From an uncultured Spirochaetaceae bacterium (GTDB lineage Bacteria > Spirochaetota > Spirochaetia > Treponematales > UBA12059): a stretch of DNA of 16,238 bases. The translations under genes and the position numbers were made by a program. This document shows, in pieces, positions 13,512 through 16,238 of this stretch (the first letter of the stretch is position 1; every line of letters begins with the position of its first letter). The notes below the pieces were generated by a model. It was not told where the DNA came from, did no database searches, and saw only the letters and a list, made by a program, of their open reading frames with translations. The stretch is taken from assembly GCA_938004315.1 (NCBI GenBank), contig CALKWG010000389.1, positions 1 to 16,238 on the forward strand, in the 5' to 3' direction.

Positions 13512-15947
13512 TTAGGCGTCGAGGAAGTCCTCAACGGCTTTAACGAGCTCTCTCATGGGGGCGAAGCAGGTCTTCGTGCGCGGTAGCGACTGTATGAAGA
13601 GGCTGCCGTAGCGTTTCTTGAGCACGCGGGCATCCAGGACGACCACGGCCCCCGAATCTTCGGAGTGCCTGATGAGCCGACCGAAGCCCTGCTTGAAGCG
13701 TATCACCGCCTCCGGTAGAGAGAGGTCCATGAAGGCGTTGCCGCCGCGCGCCTCGACCGCCTCGGCCCGCGCCATCTGCACGGGATCGGTGGGCACGCGG
13801 AAGGGCAGCTTGCACATGATGACGAGCTTGAGCGTATCGCCCGGCGCGTCCACGCCCTCCCAGAACGAATCGGTGGCGAAGAGCACGCTCGCCGTGTCGT
13901 CCAGGAAGTTCTTAAGGAGCCGCGAGCGCTCGTCGTCGCCCTGCCTGAAGGCCCCGATGCCGAGCTCGTCCAGGCGCGGCTTCACCGCTTCCCAAGCGGC
14001 GCGCAGGGTGGCGTAGGAGGTGAAGAGCACGAGGGCCCGGCCGCGCGAGGCCCTGAGGAGCTCGGCGACGGCCTCGTTGAGCCAAGCCTGCCAGGTAGGA
14101 TCGCTCGGATCGGGGGCGTCGCTCGGGGCGCAGAGGAGGGCGTTGCGCTCGAATGGAAAGGGCGAAGGGTACTCCTCGCAGAGCGCGCGCTGCTCCGATC
14201 GGTCAAGCCCGACGCGGCGCTTCCAGAAGGTGAAGGAGCCGCCCACCGAGAGCGTGGCCGAGACGCAACAGACCGTACGGTAGGGATCGAAGACCGCCTC
14301 GTCCATGAGGCTGGCTATGTCGAGCGGGGTGATGACGAGCTCGGCGAAGCTCTCGCCCTGGGCGGTCCGCTTCTTGTCCGCCCAGTACACCTCGCCCTCG
14401 GCTTCCCTCCAGGCGCGGAAGCGGGAGCAGACGCCTGCCAGGCCCGAGAGCCGCGTGAGGGCGAGCTCGGCCTCGCGCACGGCTTGGTCCTCGGCGGACT
14501 CCTCGGGCACCGCGTCGAGCGCGTCTTTTAAGAGCTCGGACAGGGCCCTTATCGAGCGCTCGAGCTCCGAGAGCGGCCCGTCCATGGCCCGCTCCCAGCT
14601 ATCGGCCGTACCCGGGGTCAGCCTGTAGTTCGGCGCGTCGGATAGGACGCCCAGTGCGGCGAAGTCGAGCTTCTCTATGGCGGCGCGCACGGCGTCGGAG
14701 GCCGCGGGGAAGCCCTTAAGCACTTCGGCCGGCAGGTTCTTGATGTTCTGCAGCCGGGTGATGAGGCCGAACTTGCGGCCGCGCCGCTCGCGGTAGAGGC
14801 GGCCGAGTTGCTTGAGGACGTCGAACTTGGTGAGCTCCTCGGAGAAGAAGCTCGTGGCGCTCGACTCGATCGCGTGCGCCTCGTCGAAGACGATGGCGTT
14901 GAATGGCGGCAGCACCGCGGCGGCCTCGTAGCCGGCGCCGTTCTTCCTGGCCGCCAGGTCGCTGAACAGGATATGGTGATTGGCGACGAGGAGGTCGGCG
15001 TCGGCGGCCTCGCGCTTGGCCAGGAGCACGAAGCAGCTTTCGCGGTGGGGGCAGCGGAGGTTCAGGCATTCGTCGGCCTCGGAGCAGACCCGGGACCATT
15101 GGCCTTCCTCCGGCCAGAACGACAAGTCGGCGCGGTCGCCGGTCTTGGTCTCGAGCGACCATGCCTCTAGGCGCCTCAGGGGATGGTCCTCGCCGGCGAA
15201 GAGCCCTTCCTCGTCGAGCGCCTCCCGTAAGCGGTTGACGCAGAGATAATTGCCGCGCCCCTTCACCAGGGCGGCTTTGAGCGGCTTCTTGAAGATCGCG
15301 GCGACCCGGGGGATATCCTTGTCCATGAGCTGGCGCTGCAGGTTGATGGTCGCCGTGGACACGACGACGCGCTCCTGGTTCCGCGCCGCCCAGGCCAGGG
15401 CGGGCAGGAGGTAGGCGAAGGACTTGCCGACGCCGGTGCCGGCCTCGGCCGCCAGGACGTAGCCTTCGTTGAAGGCCCGGGTTATAGAGCGGACGAGCGC
15501 GAGCTGGCTGTCGCGCGCCTCGTAGCCGGGCAGTTTGGCGGCCAGCTTGCCGCCGGCCTCCAGGGCTCCGGCCAGCTGATCCTCGTCCAGCGCTATGAGC
15601 GGCCGCTGCCTGACCGGCTCGGCCACGACGTAGACCTGCGTAAGCTCGTTATCCACGATATATGAGCCGACGCCGCGCTCCCCGGCCCGCGAGGCCACCG
15701 AGAGGTCGGCGTCGCTGGGGTCAAGCCGGCCCGAGGGGTGGTTGTGGATGAGCACGTCGCCCCGGTCCAGGAAACCGGCCAGCGCCGGGACGGCGGCTGC
15801 GCCTCCGCGGGCGGCGAGCTCGACCTGGGCCACCAGGCCCGCCTCGTCCAGGCGGCCGGCGGCGAAGACCTCGTTGCCCCCGGCCTCGGCTATAGCCTCC
15901 CTAAGGCGGAGCGCGGCCTCGTCGGTGAATCGTTCGCTGGCGAGCAT
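13512..15947 (-). CDS. dinG: DinG-family Fe-S DNA helicase with N-terminal JAMM/RadC-like domain
   Basis: The 811-residue protein has two parts. Residues 1-110 match a RadC/JAB-type domain: E26 (GNEVFAAG), H68-N-H70-P-S-G, S78 and D81 give the full JAMM pattern HxH-x7-S-x2-D with an upstream Glu. Residues from about 130 form an XPD/DinG superfamily-2 helicase. Walker A is AGTGVGKS (169-176), and C236 with C294, C299 and C305 match the spacing of the DinG 4Fe-4S cluster. DEAH is at 355-358, DSFWEGVDAPG near the C-terminus, and motif VI FKQGFGRLIR at 751-760. DinG unwinds D-loops, R-loops and other repair intermediates 5' to 3'. There is no exonuclease domain. It probably shares a transcript with the upstream phosphorylase gene; AAGG 8 nt upstream is a modest ribosome binding site. 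Confidence 0.95.
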   Translation of the reverse strand: MLASERFTDEAALRLREAIAEAGGNEVFAAGRLDEAGLVAQVELAARGGAAAVPALAGFLDRGDVLIHNHPSGRLDPSDADLSVASRAGERGVGSYIVDNELTQVYVVAEPVRQRPLIALDEDQLAGALEAGGKLAAKLPGYEARDSQLALVRSITRAFNEGYVLAAEAGTGVGKSFAYLLPALAWAARNQERVVVSTATINLQRQLMDKDIPRVAAIFKKPLKAALVKGRGNYLCVNRLREALDEEGLFAGEDHPLRRLEAWSLETKTGDRADLSFWPEEGQWSRVCSEADECLNLRCPHRESCFVLLAKREAADADLLVANHHILFSDLAARKNGAGYEAAAVLPPFNAIVFDEAHAIESSATSFFSEELTKFDVLKQLGRLYRERRGRKFGLITRLQNIKNLPAEVLKGFPAASDAVRAAIEKLDFAALGVLSDAPNYRLTPGTADSWERAMDGPLSELERSIRALSELLKDALDAVPEESAEDQAVREAELALTRLSGLAGVCSRFRAWREAEGEVYWADKKRTAQGESFAELVITPLDIASLMDEAVFDPYRTVCCVSATLSVGGSFTFWKRRVGLDRSEQRALCEEYPSPFPFERNALLCAPSDAPDPSDPTWQAWLNEAVAELLRASRGRALVLFTSYATLRAAWEAVKPRLDELGIGAFRQGDDERSRLLKNFLDDTASVLFATDSFWEGVDAPGDTLKLVIMCKLPFRVPTDPVQMARAEAVEARGGNAFMDLSLPEAVIRFKQGFGRLIRHSEDSGAVVVLDARVLKKRYGSLFIQSLPRTKTCFAPMRELVKAVEDFLDA

Positions 15948-16041
15948 GGTCGGAGCCTTGAGCTCGGGGCGCGAGCCGGCCCGCCGGCGCTATCCGACCG
16001 CGCTGGCCGGCGTCGCGTCTTCGGGCCGACGGGAGCCTCGG

Positions 16042-16238
16042 CTAGAGCTTGGCCAGGAGGTCCAGGATCAGGGCCTTGAGCTCGGCCTCGACGCGCTTAC
16101 CCACGGCCACCACCTCGTCGTGGGCTAAGGGCTCGTCGGTAATGCCGGCGGCCATGTTGGTCACGCATGACAGTCCCACGACGCGCATGCCCAGGTAGCG
16201 GGCGGCTATGGCCTCGGGGACCGTGGACATGCCCACGA
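16042..16238 (-). CDS. punA: purine nucleoside phosphorylase, C-terminal end (5' part beyond window)
   Basis: The last 65 residues are present and the frame is open to the window edge. VGMSTVPEAIAARYLGMRVV and LSCVTNMAAGITDEPLAHDE match the C-terminal part of trimeric family-1 inosine/guanosine phosphorylases. There the GMSTVPE loop and the Asn of VTNMAAG help bind the purine. The enzyme cleaves purine nucleosides with phosphate for salvage. Close relatives such as methylthioadenosine phosphorylase share some of this motif, but the VTNMAAGI form favours PNP. dinG starts 94 nt downstream; that spacer (15948-16041) holds only GC-rich inverted repeats such as GCCGGCCCGCCGGC and no clear U-tract. 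Confidence 0.88.
   Translation of the reverse strand, partial: VGMSTVPEAIAARYLGMRVVGLSCVTNMAAGITDEPLAHDEVVAVGKRVEAELKALILDLLAKL

Noticed and set aside
15948..16041. GC-rich inverted repeats between the phosphorylase gene and dinG as a terminator
   Set aside because: Several short stems are possible but none is followed by a T-run on the - strand. In this base composition they are expected by chance.
1..16238. CRISPR arrays, tRNA/rRNA genes, transposases, prophage or defence-gene signatures
   Set aside because: I found no direct repeats with spacers, cloverleaf-like segments, integrase or transposase motifs. All long frames belong to housekeeping or small conserved-looking genes.

Overview
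The window is a chromosomal housekeeping segment from a high-GC bacterium, with very dense coding and almost no intergenic DNA. I see no insertion sequences, phage genes, tRNAs, rRNAs or CRISPR repeats. The block rplS - FliK-like protein - FlhB-like small protein - HD-GYP protein - yraN, the flagellar-type accessory genes and the spirochaete-like small zinc-ligand protein suggest a spirochaete, in the broad Treponema/Spirochaeta group. This is inference from gene order and remembered family features, not from a search.

Region 1 (1-5133, + strand) is one tightly coupled gene chain: khpA (end only), rimM, trmD, rplS, a FliK/YlqG-like protein, an FlhB C-domain protein (YlqH/FhlB type), an HD-GYP phosphodiesterase, yraN, an unlisted 57-residue gene at 4587-4760, and a small CxxC/HxxC protein. 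Junctions are mostly ATGA/GTGA overlaps or gaps of a few bases. The first part covers ribosome and tRNA maturation. The middle part has motility/secretion-like and cyclic-di-GMP-like components. A bidirectional hairpin terminator (5190-5226) closes the chain and also closes the convergent serS.

Region 2 (5266-6543, - strand) is serS. A 153-bp divergent spacer separates it from region 3 (6697-11713, + strand): a 59-residue Cys-rich protein, prfA (RF1), prmC (the methyltransferase that modifies the release-factor GGQ), a RelA/SpoT homologue and the peptidoglycan glycosyltransferase mtgA.

Region 4 (11739-16238, - strand) reads right to left: the 3' end of a purine nucleoside phosphorylase gene, dinG, manA and yaiI.

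Three observations stand out. DinG carries a complete JAMM/MPN+ metalloprotease-type motif in an N-terminal RadC-like domain. The Rel protein keeps the synthetase signatures, but two key hydrolase residues are replaced (HDxxED reads HHALEG). Two transcription-unit heads (6697 and manA) have a -10-like hexamer exactly 6 nt before the ATG and no Shine-Dalgarno sequence, the geometry expected for leaderless mRNAs; serS is similar but less strict. I do not see a convincing wholly new multi-gene system.
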